NCBI GenBank assembly: GCA_902806095.1 | Contig: CADCVF010000002.1 | Coordinates: 1 to 57,388, forward strand | From: an uncultured Rubrobacteraceae bacterium | GTDB lineage: Bacteria > Actinomycetota > Rubrobacteria > Rubrobacterales > Rubrobacteraceae | Reading direction: 5' to 3' | DNA: 57,388 bases | In this document: positions 32,546-41,447 of the stretch, in pieces | Numbering within the stretch: position 1 is the stretch's first letter | How the letters are laid out: each line of letters begins with the position of its first letter | Notes under the pieces: generated by a model | Seen by the model: only the letters and a program-made list of their open reading frames with translations | Database searches by the model: none | What the model was told of the DNA's origin: nothing | Position numbers and translations under genes: made by a program

Positions 32546-33975
32546 CGGAGACCAAGACACTGAAGAACTTCATTGGGGGGGAGCACGTAGACGCCGCAGG
32601 AGGCCGCACCTACGAGCTGGTCAACCCGGCCACGGGCCAGACGTTCGCCCAGGCACCCGTTTCCGAGCAGGCCGACATCGACCGGGCATTCGAGGTGGCG
32701 GACAGGGCTTTCGAGACGTGGCGCGATGCGACGCCTTCAGAGAGGCAGCTCGCCCTCTTGAGGCTGGCTGACGCCATAGAGGACCGGGCCGAGGATCTGG
32801 TTCGGGCAGAGTCGGAGAATACGGGGAAGCCGTTCGGGCTCACCATGGAAGAGGAGATCCCTGCGGGGGTGGATCAGATCCGCTTCTTCGCCGGCGCCGC
32901 CCGCTGTCTGGACGGCAAGTCCGCCGGAGAGTACCTCGAAGGGTACACTTCGTTCGTCCGCCGCGAGCCGGTGGGCGTCATCGGCCAGATAACTCCGTGG
33001 AACTACCCGATGATGATGGCAATCTGGAAGTTCGCCCCGGCCATAGCCGCAGGCAACACCATCGTGATCAAGCCCAGCGACACCACCCCCGTCTCCACGG
33101 TAATGATGGCCGAGATCGCTGCTGAGTTTCTTCCCGAAGGCGTGTTCAACGTGGTCTGCGGCGATCGGGACACAGGAAGGATGCTGGTCCAACACCCAAC
33201 ACCGCAGATGGTCGCGATCACCGGTTCCGTCAGGGCCGGCATGCAGGTCGCGGAAGCCGCGGCCTCCGACCTCAAACGGGTCCATCTGGAGCTCGGCGGA
33301 AAGGCGCCGGTGATCATTTTCGACGACGCCGACATCGAAGCGGCGGCCGAGGAGATAGCGGGTGCCGGCTACTTCAACGCCGGCCAGGACTGCACCGCGG
33401 CCACCCGCGTGCTTGCCCACCCTGGCATCCACGACGACTTCGTGGCGGCGATCACCGAGCAGGCCAGGAACACGACGACGGGAGACCCCGACGACGAGGT
33501 GGATTACGGCCCCCTGAACAACGCGACCCAGCTGGAGCACGTCTCGGGCATGGTCGAAAGGCTCCCCGACCACGCCGAGGTAACCGTCGGCGGCGAGCGC
33601 TTCGGCGACAGGGGCTTCTTCTACTCCCCCACCGTGGTCTCGGGCCTCAGGCAGGACGACGAGGCTTCCCAGAACGAGATCTTCGGCCCCGTCGTCACCG
33701 TACAGTCTTTCTCGGATGAGGACGAGGCGGTCAAGTGGGCCAACGGCGTCAAGTACGGTCTGGCTTCCAGCGTGTTCACAAAGGACCACGGACGGGCGAT
33801 GCGGGTAAGCCGCAGGCTGGACTTCGGGTGCGTCTGGATCAACACTCACATCCCCCTCGTGGCAGAGATGCCCCACGGCGGCTTCAAGCACTCGGGCTAC
33901 GGCAAGGACCTCTCGATGTACGGCCTGGAGGACTACACCCGCATCAAGCACGTCATGACCAACCTCGAAGCGTGA
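32542..33975 (+). CDS. Gamma-aminobutyraldehyde dehydrogenase-like aldehyde dehydrogenase
   Basis: The 477-residue NAD-dependent ALDH has Asn154 in TPWNYPMMMA, Glu250 in LELGGKAP and catalytic Cys284 in NAGQDCTAATR. The PWNYP-MMMAIWKFAPA block and the GQDCTA-ATR active site are typical of aminobutyraldehyde dehydrogenases (PatD/PuuC-like, also betaine aldehyde dehydrogenases), which accept 4-aminobutanal, 3-aminopropanal or 4-guanidinobutanal. It would turn the product of any of the amine oxidases or the transaminase here into GABA. It starts inside the last codons of the ureohydrolase (ATGA overlap) with AAGGAGGAGAG just upstream. Confidence 0.9.
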   Translation: MTETKTLKNFIGGEHVDAAGGRTYELVNPATGQTFAQAPVSEQADIDRAFEVADRAFETWRDATPSERQLALLRLADAIEDRAEDLVRAESENTGKPFGLTMEEEIPAGVDQIRFFAGAARCLDGKSAGEYLEGYTSFVRREPVGVIGQITPWNYPMMMAIWKFAPAIAAGNTIVIKPSDTTPVSTVMMAEIAAEFLPEGVFNVVCGDRDTGRMLVQHPTPQMVAITGSVRAGMQVAEAAASDLKRVHLELGGKAPVIIFDDADIEAAAEEIAGAGYFNAGQDCTAATRVLAHPGIHDDFVAAITEQARNTTTGDPDDEVDYGPLNNATQLEHVSGMVERLPDHAEVTVGGERFGDRGFFYSPTVVSGLRQDDEASQNEIFGPVVTVQSFSDEDEAVKWANGVKYGLASSVFTKDHGRAMRVSRRLDFGCVWINTHIPLVAEMPHGGFKHSGYGKDLSMYGLEDYTRIKHVMTNLEA

Positions 33976-34090
33976 CCCGACGCGGAGGGCTCGGCGTGAG
34001 CGAGAGCCGGATAAACGGCGTGGAGTTGACCGGGACAGCCGCGCTCACGCCCCGCCGACCTGGCAGGCACTGAAGGTAAGGACGAACGGA

Positions 34091-35692
34091 ATGACGACTT
34101 GCGGAGAAGTGTTAGTCGGGCTGCTGGAAGCCTATGGCATCGACACCGTGTTCGGCATCCCCGGCGTGCACACCGTGGAGCTCTACCGCGGCCTGCCAGA
34201 TACTCGCATACGCCACATCACACCGCGCCACGAGCAGGGCGCAGGCTTCATGGCCGATGGTTACGCCAGGGCCTGCGGCAGGCCGGCGGCCTGCTTCATC
34301 ATCACCGGGCCGGGTCTGACCAATATCGCTACCGCCCTGGGTCAGGCTTACGCCGACTCGGTACCGATGCTGGTGATCTCCAGCGTCAACAACAGCCATG
34401 AACTGGGGCTAGGGGAGGGACGGCTGCACGAGCTACCCTCGCAGCGCAACCTGATGGCTGGTCTGACCGCGTTCAGCCATACTCTGCTGCGGCCGAACGA
34501 GTTGCCCGAGGTGCTGGCGCGCGCCTTTGCGGTGTTCCACAGCGCCAGGCCGCGGCCGGTGCACATCGAACTGCCGCTGGATGTCATCACTACGCCCGCC
34601 GATCACGTACTGAGGCAGATAGCGCCGCCCGGCGCCCGGCCGGGGCCCGACCCGGGCGCGATCGCCGCGGCCGCCGAGCTGTTGCGCGGAGTCCGGCGGC
34701 CGCTCGTGGTGCTGGGTGGTGGGGCGCAGGACGCGGCTCCCCAGGCGCGCGCTCTGGTCGAGCGGCTCGGAGCGTTGACCGTAACCACCATCAACGGCAA
34801 GGGCATACTGCCGCCCGAGCATCCACTGTGTCTGGGCAGCACCCTGCCGCAGCCTCCGGTGCTGGAAGAACTGGCTGCCGCCGATGTCGTTCTGGCGGTC
34901 GGCACAGAGCTTGGCGAGACCGATACGCTGCTGTTCGACGGCCGGCCCACCCTTGGCGCGCGGCTGATCCGCATCGACGTTGACCCCGGGCAGCTCACCC
35001 GCAACGCGCTGCCCGAAGTCGCCATCCTCAGCGACGCAGGCATTGCTCTGCAAGCGCTGGAACGAGAGTTGGAAGATTACGATGTCGATCAGGCAACGGC
35101 GACGGCGCGAGCGCAAGCGCTGCGCGAGCAGTTGCAAGGCCTCCTGAATAAGCGACAACGCCTGCATCAACGCTTCATGGCGGCGGTGCAGCAGGCACTG
35201 CCGGGTGTGATCGTGGTGGGCGATTCCACCCAACCGGTCTACAGCGCCAATCTATTCTACGAACCTGAGCAGCCGCGGTCGTACTTCAATTCCAGCACCG
35301 GCTACGGCACCCTGGGTTATGCGCTGCCGGCTGCACTGGGTGCCAGGCTGGCCCGGTCCGAGCGGCCGGTGGTGGCCTTGATCGGTGACGGCGGGCTGCA
35401 ATTCACGATGGGCGAACTCGCGACCGCGGTGGAGCTGGCGCTGCCACTCCCGATCCTGCTGTGGAACAATCGCGGCTACGGCGAGATCAAACGCTACATG
35501 GCGGAGCGCAGCATCCCCCAGATCGGGGTTGATATTTACACGCCCGATTTCCTCACCATCGCCCACGGTTTCGGCTGCCGCACCGAACGGACCGAGACCC
35601 TGGAGCAGTTACGGCAGCTGCTGCGCCAGGCTCGGCAGGCGGCAGGGCCAACCCTGATCGAGATCGATGAGGAGGCAGCGCTCGCGTGGTAA
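34091..35692 (+). CDS. aruI: Thiamine-diphosphate 2-ketoarginine (5-guanidino-2-oxopentanoate) decarboxylase-like
   Basis: This 533-residue ThDP enzyme has the acetolactate synthase fold. The N-terminal block VFGIPGVHTVELYRGL, then TPRHEQGAGFMADGYAR with the cofactor-activating Glu48, resembles Pseudomonas AruI closely. The C-terminal ThDP motif runs from GDGGLQFTMGELATA to LLWNN. AruI decarboxylates 2-ketoarginine to 4-guanidinobutanal in the arginine transaminase pathway. Acetolactate synthase is less likely: no small subunit follows and the context is amine catabolism. The gene uses CTG far more than its neighbours, which mix CTC and CTG, and is bordered by gaps of 115 and about 80 bases. 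This suggests recent acquisition, possibly from a proteobacterium. Confidence 0.82.
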   Translation: MTTCGEVLVGLLEAYGIDTVFGIPGVHTVELYRGLPDTRIRHITPRHEQGAGFMADGYARACGRPAACFIITGPGLTNIATALGQAYADSVPMLVISSVNNSHELGLGEGRLHELPSQRNLMAGLTAFSHTLLRPNELPEVLARAFAVFHSARPRPVHIELPLDVITTPADHVLRQIAPPGARPGPDPGAIAAAAELLRGVRRPLVVLGGGAQDAAPQARALVERLGALTVTTINGKGILPPEHPLCLGSTLPQPPVLEELAAADVVLAVGTELGETDTLLFDGRPTLGARLIRIDVDPGQLTRNALPEVAILSDAGIALQALERELEDYDVDQATATARAQALREQLQGLLNKRQRLHQRFMAAVQQALPGVIVVGDSTQPVYSANLFYEPEQPRSYFNSSTGYGTLGYALPAALGARLARSERPVVALIGDGGLQFTMGELATAVELALPLPILLWNNRGYGEIKRYMAERSIPQIGVDIYTPDFLTIAHGFGCRTERTETLEQLRQLLRQARQAAGPTLIEIDEEAALAW

Positions 35693-35782
35693 CGAGTGGG
35701 GAGAAGGCGCCAGAGATCCAGGGTCGGAGTAGAAGCCTGTGCGGTGTCGAACGGGCGCAAAGCTAGAAAGGAGATGATGCCG

Positions 35783-36757
35783 TTGATCCGTTACGAACCA
35801 GCAGACTCGTTCGTAACCCCGCGCTTCTCGGGAGTGCGCACCTTTATGAGGTTGCCGAACACGCAAGATCTGGAGAACGCCGACGTGGCTATAGTCGGGG
35901 CGCCGTTTGACACCGGCGCATCCTTCCGGGTCGGCGCCCGCTTCGGCCCGGAGGGCATAAGGAGCGCTTCGCACCTCTTGAGGCCCTACAACCCTTCCCA
36001 GGACATCATCATATTCGAGCATCTCTCGGTCATAGACTACGGGGACGTGCCCGTGGTCCCCGGCTTCATCGAAGAGAGCTACGAGCGGATAAGGGAAGGA
36101 CTGGAGCCCATACACCGCGCCGGCGTCGTCCCCATCGTGCTCGGCGGAGACCACTCCATAGCGCTTCCGGAGCTCAGGGCCGCGGCGGCCGTCCACGGAT
36201 CTCTGGCCCTCGTGCAGTTCGACTCGCACGCCGACACCTGGGATTCCTACTTCGGCAAGAAGTACAACCACGGCACCGTCTTCAGGAGGGCGGTCGAGGA
36301 GGGACTGCTAGATCCGGCGCGCTCCATCCAGGTCGGGATGCGCGGCCCGCTCTACGACGCAGGCGATTGGGATGCTTCTCTGGAGCTGGGCTTCGAGCTA
36401 ATCGCCACCAACGGTGTTCGCGAGTTGGGCATAGACGAGACCGTAGCCCGCATCAGCGAACGGGTGGGCGATGCAAAAGTCTACGTCTCTTTTGACGTGG
36501 ACTTCGTGGACCCGGCGTTCGCGCCGGGGACCGGGACCCCAGAGATCGGGGGCTTCACCAGCCGCGAGGCGCAGGAGTTCTTGCGGGACTTAGCAGGGCT
36601 TAACATCGTAGGTTGTGATGTGGTGGAAGTCTATCCGCAATACGACGGCGCCGGCCAGATAACCGCCCTGTTGGCCGCCAACGTGGCGCACGAGTTCTTG
36701 AGCCTGATTGCACTCCTGAAGCGGGGAGGACGCCCGACTACCCACACGAAGCCATGA
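35783..36757 (+). CDS. Ureohydrolase 2 (agmatinase / guanidinobutyrase family)
   Basis: This is a second arginase-fold enzyme, of about 324 residues, with the metal motifs GGDHS, FDSHADTW and SFDVDFVDPAF followed by APGTGTPEIGG. The substrate loop reads SFRVGARFGPEGIR, where the first copy has SDRPGTRFGPRAIR, so the two probably differ in specificity. An AAAGGAG ribosome site lies immediately before ATGATGCCGTTG. The ATGs at 35774 and 35777 are too close to it, so TTG 35783, nine bases away, is my preferred start; the upstream frame to 35696 is not supported. It follows the AruI-like gene, making 4-guanidinobutyrate a good candidate substrate, with GABA and urea as products. Confidence 0.88.
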   Translation: MIRYEPADSFVTPRFSGVRTFMRLPNTQDLENADVAIVGAPFDTGASFRVGARFGPEGIRSASHLLRPYNPSQDIIIFEHLSVIDYGDVPVVPGFIEESYERIREGLEPIHRAGVVPIVLGGDHSIALPELRAAAAVHGSLALVQFDSHADTWDSYFGKKYNHGTVFRRAVEEGLLDPARSIQVGMRGPLYDAGDWDASLELGFELIATNGVRELGIDETVARISERVGDAKVYVSFDVDFVDPAFAPGTGTPEIGGFTSREAQEFLRDLAGLNIVGCDVVEVYPQYDGAGQITALLAANVAHEFLSLIALLKRGGRPTTHTKP

Positions 36758-36801
36758 CGGTTTCCCGCAAGAGTTGTGAAGGCAGATAGAGGGAGCAAGA
36801 G

Positions 36802-38235
36802 ATGAACGTGCTCGACTACCTAATCATGCTGATCTACTTCGCGGTGATGATCGGCGCCGGCTACTGGGGCCTGAGAAGGGCCCGCAGCGCCGACGACTAC
36901 CTCGTCGCCGGGCGGAGGTTGGGCCCGTTCATGTACATTGGCTGTCTGAGCGCCGTCGTGCTCGGCGGCGCCTCGACCATCGGCGGCGTGGCCCTCGGCT
37001 ACGAGAACGGCATCTCGGGGATGTGGCTGGTGTTCTGGATCGGCATGGGAGTCATAGCGTTGGGCGTACTCATGTCCACCCGGCTCTCGCGCCTGGGGGT
37101 CTATACCGTCGCCGAGATGCTGGAGAACCGCTACGGGGCTCCCTCGCGCCTGATCAGCGCGCTCATCATAGCCGCCTACGCTCTCATGATCGCGGTGACA
37201 TCGACCATCGCGATAGGCACCGTCTTCAACGTCGTCCTGGGCCTCTCGCCCACCGTGGCGATCCTCGTCGCGGGGGGCATCGTCGTCGCCTACTCGGTGG
37301 CGGGCGGGATGTGGTCGATAACCCTCACGGACATCATCCAGTTCTGCATAATGACGGTCGGCATCTTCTTCATCCTGCTGCCCATCGCGGTCGTCAGGGC
37401 CGGCGGCTTCTCGGGGATGCAGGAGGCCCTTCCGGCCTCCTACTTCGATCTCACCACAATCGGGGGGCAGACGATCTTCACCTACTTCCTGCTCTTCTTC
37501 TTCGGGCTCATGATCGGACAGGACATCTGGCAGCGGGTCTTCACGGCGCGCAGCCCGGAGGTCGCGCGCTGGGGAAGCGTGGTGGCCGGAGTGTACTGCC
37601 TGCTCTACGCCCTCACCGGCGCATTGGTGGGGACCGCGGGGCGGGTGATCCTCCCCGACATCTCAGCTGATAACGCCTTCGCCCGGATAGCCACCGACGT
37701 CTTGCCTATCGGGATCACCGGCCTGGTGCTCGCGGCGGCGCTCGCAGCGGTGATGTCCACCGCCAGCGCAGGCCTCCTGGCCTCCTCTACCATCCTCGCC
37801 AACGACGTCTACGCTGGCTTCGTCGCCAGGGGAGAGCACAACAAGGTGCTGGTCAGCCGCGTGACCACCCTGCTCGTGGGCGTCGCCACACTGGTGACCT
37901 CGATCGCGGTGAACGACGTGGTGGGAGCGTTGACGGTGGCCTACGATCTCCTGACCGGCGCGCTGTTCGTGCCCATAGTTGGGGCGCTTTTCTGGGGCCG
38001 CGCGACCGCGGCGGGTGCGCTGGCCTCCATGGCGGCCGGCAGCGTCGCCGTGGTGGCTTTCATGGTCAAAGACGGGCTGTTCGCGAACACGCCCATAATC
38101 TGGGGGTTGGTGGCGAGCCTCGTCGCGTTCGTGGTCGTGAGCCTGCTTACGCCCAAACCCTCCCAGGAGCGCATGGCGGCCTGGGAGCGCCGGCTGACCG
38201 AGGGCGGGACAGCGCGAGTCCCGGAAGAAGCATGA
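36802..38235 (+). CDS. Sodium:solute symporter (SSS family)
   Basis: The 477-residue protein has about 13 membrane segments. It shows RRARSADDYLVAGRRLGPF near the start, CLSAVVLGGASTIGGVALGY, a central GGMWSITLTDIIQFCIM with the family's typical Gly-Gly-x-x-x-x-x-T/S-D block, and ALAAVMSTASAGLLASSTI, which holds the helix 8 Ser/Thr sodium site. Family substrates range from proline, pantothenate and urea to carboxylates and choline. The gene sits between a ureohydrolase and an SSADH-like gene. GABA, guanidino acids or urea export/import are conceivable, but the substrate cannot be read from sequence. The start is ATG with GGAGCAAGAG upstream. Confidence 0.9.
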   Translation: MNVLDYLIMLIYFAVMIGAGYWGLRRARSADDYLVAGRRLGPFMYIGCLSAVVLGGASTIGGVALGYENGISGMWLVFWIGMGVIALGVLMSTRLSRLGVYTVAEMLENRYGAPSRLISALIIAAYALMIAVTSTIAIGTVFNVVLGLSPTVAILVAGGIVVAYSVAGGMWSITLTDIIQFCIMTVGIFFILLPIAVVRAGGFSGMQEALPASYFDLTTIGGQTIFTYFLLFFFGLMIGQDIWQRVFTARSPEVARWGSVVAGVYCLLYALTGALVGTAGRVILPDISADNAFARIATDVLPIGITGLVLAAALAAVMSTASAGLLASSTILANDVYAGFVARGEHNKVLVSRVTTLLVGVATLVTSIAVNDVVGALTVAYDLLTGALFVPIVGALFWGRATAAGALASMAAGSVAVVAFMVKDGLFANTPIIWGLVASLVAFVVVSLLTPKPSQERMAAWERRLTEGGTARVPEEA

Positions 38236-38301
38236 GCGAGAGGCGGTAGACTGTTCACGAGCCCAGACGGTGACCGTCGGGGAGATGGAGAGGAGAAAAT
38301 C

Positions 38302-38451
38302 GTGACGCGGTTCGCCATGGCGGGGATACAGATGCGGGTCTCAGCGGAGTACTATTGGCCTCGCCAGAGGTTCTCGGACTTCGAGGAGGAAGAGGCGATG
38401 ATCCACTCGCAGCCACTGCGCGCGCCCTTCAAGACGAGAACGGTATCGTGA
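38302..38451 (+). CDS. Small ORF of unknown status (49 residues)
   Basis: A GTG-started ORF of 49 codons follows GAGAGGAG in the 250-base gap between the symporter and the succinate-semialdehyde dehydrogenase. It begins MTRFAMAGIQMRVSAEYY, which faintly resembles the first strand of nitrilase-superfamily amidases (such as N-carbamoylputrescine amidase), then turns acidic (FSDFEEEEAMIHS) and ends in RAPFKTRTVS. It could be a real small protein or the leftover start of a deleted amidohydrolase gene. I do not recognise it otherwise. Confidence 0.3.
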   Translation: MTRFAMAGIQMRVSAEYYWPRQRFSDFEEEEAMIHSQPLRAPFKTRTVS

Positions 38452-38486
38452 AGCACTGAACCCGATAAGAAGGAAGGGAGACGTCG

Positions 38487-39953
38487 ATGACCATCGCAAC
38501 GTCCGAGCAAAGCGTAATTGACAGCGTAAACAAGCAGCTCTTTATAGGGGGAGAGTGGCGTGACGCCTCAGGCGGCGGCACCCTGGCCGTCGAGGACCCG
38601 TCGACCGCCGAACCGCTCTGCGAGATCGCGGACGGCACGCCCGAGGACGCCACGGCCGCGCTCGGGGCGGCCGACGAGATGCAGGAAGAGTGGGGCAAGA
38701 CGGCGCCGCGCGAACGGGGTGAGATCCTCCGCCGCGCCTTCGAGAAGATAGTGGAGCGCACCGACGAGCTGGCCCTCCTGATGACGCTCGAGATGGGCAA
38801 GGCGCTCGCTGAGTCGAAGGCGGAGATCACCTACGCCGCCGAGTTCTTCCGGTGGTTCTCGGAGGAAGCCGTTCGCATAGAGGGCCGCTACGCCGTCCCG
38901 CCCGCGGGCGCCGGGCGCATGCTCACTATGAAGCAGCCCGTCGGCCCTTGCCTCTTCATTACGCCGTGGAACTTTCCCATGGCGATGGGGACACGCAAGA
39001 TCGGGCCAGCCATCGCCGCCGGATGCACGATGGTGATGAAGCCAGCCCAGCAGACCCCCCTGTCCATGCTCGCCCTCGCCGGGATCCTAGAGGAGTCAGG
39101 CCTTCCCGGCGGCGTCCTGAACGTGGTGACGAGCTCCTCCTCCGGCGGCACGATGGGACCACTTATCGCCGACCCCCGTGCCCGCAAGCTCTCCTTCACG
39201 GGCTCGACCGAGGTAGGGCGCAAGCTCGTCGCCCAGTCGGCCGAGCAGCTCCTGCGCGTCTCTATGGAGCTCGGCGGCAACGCCCCTTTCCTCGTCTTCG
39301 ACGACGCCGATGTCGACGCCGCGGTCGAGGGCGCCATCGTCGCCAAGATGCGCAACATCGGCGAGGCGTGCACCGCGGCCAACCGCTTCCACGTCGCAGG
39401 GGGCGTCGCTAGTGAGTTCGCCGAGAAGCTCGCGAAGCGTATGGATGCCATGAAGGTCGGGCGCGGCACCGAGGAGGGCGTCGAGGTGGGCCCCCTCATC
39501 GACGGCGACCAGCGCGACAAGGTCGGCGACCTTGTCGATGACGCGCTCGGCAAGGGAGCCAGGGCCCTGGTCGGCGCCGAGAAGATGGAGGGATCCGGCT
39601 ACTTCTACCGCCCCACCGTGCTCGACGACATCCCCGAGGACGCGACGCTCTTGAAGGAGGAGATCTTCGGTCCTGTAGCCCCGGTCGCCTCCTTTGATTC
39701 GGAAGAAGCTGCCATAGCCGCCGCCAACGACACCGAGTACGGCCTCGTGGCCTACGTCTACACCAGCGACCTGAAACGCGCCCTTCGTGTCTGTGAGGGC
39801 ATCGAGACCGGCATGGTCGGCCTCAACCAGGGCATGGTCTCCAACGCCTCAGCCCCTTTCGGGGGCATCAAACACTCCGGCTTCGGCCGCGAAGGAGGGA
39901 TAGAGGGCATCGAAGAGTACCTGGAGACGAAGTACGTAGCCATCAATCTTTAG
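38487..39953 (+). CDS. gabD: NAD(P)-dependent succinate-semialdehyde dehydrogenase
   Basis: The 488-residue ALDH has the SSADH pattern: LTLEMGKALAESKAEI-like block (TLEMGKALAES), TPWNFPMAMGTRKIGPAIAAG, Glu261 in SMELGGNAPF and catalytic Cys295 in RNIGEACTAANRF. The EACTAANRF motif is shared with GabD-type enzymes. It oxidises succinate semialdehyde to succinate. It therefore completes the GABA shunt with gabT (6207-7547), although the two lie 30 kb apart. The start is ATG with a strong GAAGGAAGGGAG site. Related enzymes use glutarate semialdehyde, which would fit cadaverine/lysine breakdown, so some breadth is possible. Confidence 0.9.
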   Translation: MTIATSEQSVIDSVNKQLFIGGEWRDASGGGTLAVEDPSTAEPLCEIADGTPEDATAALGAADEMQEEWGKTAPRERGEILRRAFEKIVERTDELALLMTLEMGKALAESKAEITYAAEFFRWFSEEAVRIEGRYAVPPAGAGRMLTMKQPVGPCLFITPWNFPMAMGTRKIGPAIAAGCTMVMKPAQQTPLSMLALAGILEESGLPGGVLNVVTSSSSGGTMGPLIADPRARKLSFTGSTEVGRKLVAQSAEQLLRVSMELGGNAPFLVFDDADVDAAVEGAIVAKMRNIGEACTAANRFHVAGGVASEFAEKLAKRMDAMKVGRGTEEGVEVGPLIDGDQRDKVGDLVDDALGKGARALVGAEKMEGSGYFYRPTVLDDIPEDATLLKEEIFGPVAPVASFDSEEAAIAAANDTEYGLVAYVYTSDLKRALRVCEGIETGMVGLNQGMVSNASAPFGGIKHSGFGREGGIEGIEEYLETKYVAINL

Positions 39954-39976
39954 GGAGTAGGAACGTATCCTTGTAG

Positions 39977-39996
39977 GGGCGCTTCGCGAAGCGCCC
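39977..39996. repeat. Perfect 20-base palindrome between gabD and the next dehydrogenase
   Basis: The arms GGGCGCTTCG and CGAAGCGCCC pair completely, leaving at most a tiny loop. It ends 11 bases before the next ATG, with AAAGGAG directly after it. A hairpin here could stop RNA polymerase partially, protect the upstream message or control access to the ribosome site. Confidence 0.7.
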
Positions 39997-40007
39997 GAAA
40001 GGAGATC

Positions 40008-41447
40008 ATGACGGAAAGTACGATGCGGGTCATCAACCCGGCTACGGGGGAGAACATCGAGGAGATACCGATCTCTTCCCGCGAGGAGGTCGATGCTGCC
40101 ATCGAGCGAGCGCGGGGCGGTTTTCGCGAGTGGCAGGGGTTCGCCGGGCTGGACCGGGCCGAGGTATTGCATGAGATCTCTGCGCGGATGCGGGAGCATG
40201 CGGACGAGCTTGCGAAGGTCATGACGCTGGAGGGTGGCAAGCCCTACATCGAGAACCACGACGAGGTCGGGTGGACGGCCGCCTGCTTCGACTATTACGG
40301 TGAGATAGCCCGCGACTCCGTCGGCTACCTACCCGCCCCAATCGAACCCCAGCAGCTCGCTCTTGTCGTAAAGGAACCCGTAGGCGTCGTGGCATGCATC
40401 GTCCCCTGGAACTTCCCGCTTCTTTTGGCCGCCTGGAAGGTTGCCCCTGCGCTGGCCGCCGGGAACTCCGTCCTCCTCAAGCCCTCCGAGGAGACGCCGC
40501 TGGCCACGAGGCGGATGATCGAGCTTATGGGCTCCCTGCCCGACGGCGTCCTGCAGGGAGTCTACGGGGCGGGGAACGTGGGCGATGCCCTAGTAAGGCA
40601 CCCCGGCGTGGACATGGTCGCGTTCACGGGAAGCCAGACCACGGGGCAGAAGGTGGCGCACGTCGCCGCGGACCGCCTGATAAGGGTAAACCTGGAGCTT
40701 GGTGGCAAAGACCCGTTCATAATCTGCGACGATGTAGACATCGACATCGCCGCGCAGGGGGCCGTGTGGGCCGCCTGCCTGAACGCCGGACAGGTCTGCA
40801 CCTCCTCAGAGCGTTTCTACGTGATGAGCGAGGTGGCCGACGATTTCGTCGAGGCTTCGAGGAGCTTTGTGGAGAGCCTGAACATCGGCGACCCGATGGA
40901 CCGCTCGACGGACATAGGGCCCATGATCAACGGCCCAGGCCGCGAGAAGGTCGAGCGCCACGTCGGGGAAGCTCTAGAGAAGGGTGCGAAGCTCGTCGCC
41001 GGCGGCGAGCGCTACGGCGAGAGAGGCTTCTTCTACAAGCCCACCATACTCACCGGCGTGACGCCGTCCATGACTGTGATGCGGGATGAAACCTTCGGGC
41101 CCGTGGTCCCTGTCGTCGAGGTCGGGAGCCTGGACGAGGCGATCGAGCAGGCAAACTCCGTACCCTACGGGCTAGGGGCAAACGTGTACACACAGGATTT
41201 CGAGAAGATGCTCAAGTGCATGCGGGAACTCAAGGCCGGCACCGTCTGGATCAACGACCCCCTGACCGACAACGACGCGGCACCCTTCGGGGGCCAGAAC
41301 GGTAGCGGCATAGGCCGCGAGCTCGGCCGCGAGGGACTCGAAGCCTTCCGGGAGTCGAAGCACGTTCACATCGACCCGAAGGTGGAGAAGAAAGAGTGGT
41401 GGTACCCCTACGGCCCCGACGACGAGTCGGGCCAGAGGACGATGTAG
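40008..41447 (+). CDS. Aldehyde dehydrogenase (ALDH9/betaine-aldehyde-like, guanidinobutyraldehyde candidate)
   Basis: The 479-residue ALDH begins abruptly at MRVINPATGENIEEI and has the active-site set PWNFPLLLAAWKVAPALA, Glu230 in NLELGGKDPF and Cys264 in LNAGQVCTSSERF. GQVCTSSERF is common in broad aminoaldehyde and semialdehyde dehydrogenases. The tail KVEKKEWWYPYG is distinctive. The AAAGGAG site lies immediately after the palindrome at 39977-39996, so its translation could respond to that hairpin. In an AruI route a KauB-type enzyme is needed to oxidise 4-guanidinobutanal; this gene and the one at 32542 are the two candidates. Specificity is unproven. Confidence 0.88.
   Translation: MTESTMRVINPATGENIEEIPISSREEVDAAIERARGGFREWQGFAGLDRAEVLHEISARMREHADELAKVMTLEGGKPYIENHDEVGWTAACFDYYGEIARDSVGYLPAPIEPQQLALVVKEPVGVVACIVPWNFPLLLAAWKVAPALAAGNSVLLKPSEETPLATRRMIELMGSLPDGVLQGVYGAGNVGDALVRHPGVDMVAFTGSQTTGQKVAHVAADRLIRVNLELGGKDPFIICDDVDIDIAAQGAVWAACLNAGQVCTSSERFYVMSEVADDFVEASRSFVESLNIGDPMDRSTDIGPMINGPGREKVERHVGEALEKGAKLVAGGERYGERGFFYKPTILTGVTPSMTVMRDETFGPVVPVVEVGSLDEAIEQANSVPYGLGANVYTQDFEKMLKCMRELKAGTVWINDPLTDNDAAPFGGQNGSGIGRELGREGLEAFRESKHVHIDPKVEKKEWWYPYGPDDESGQRTM

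Noticed and set aside
34091-35692. Acetolactate synthase large subunit (ilvB)
   Set aside because: No small-subunit or ilvC gene follows, and the N-terminal text matches AruI-type decarboxylases better.
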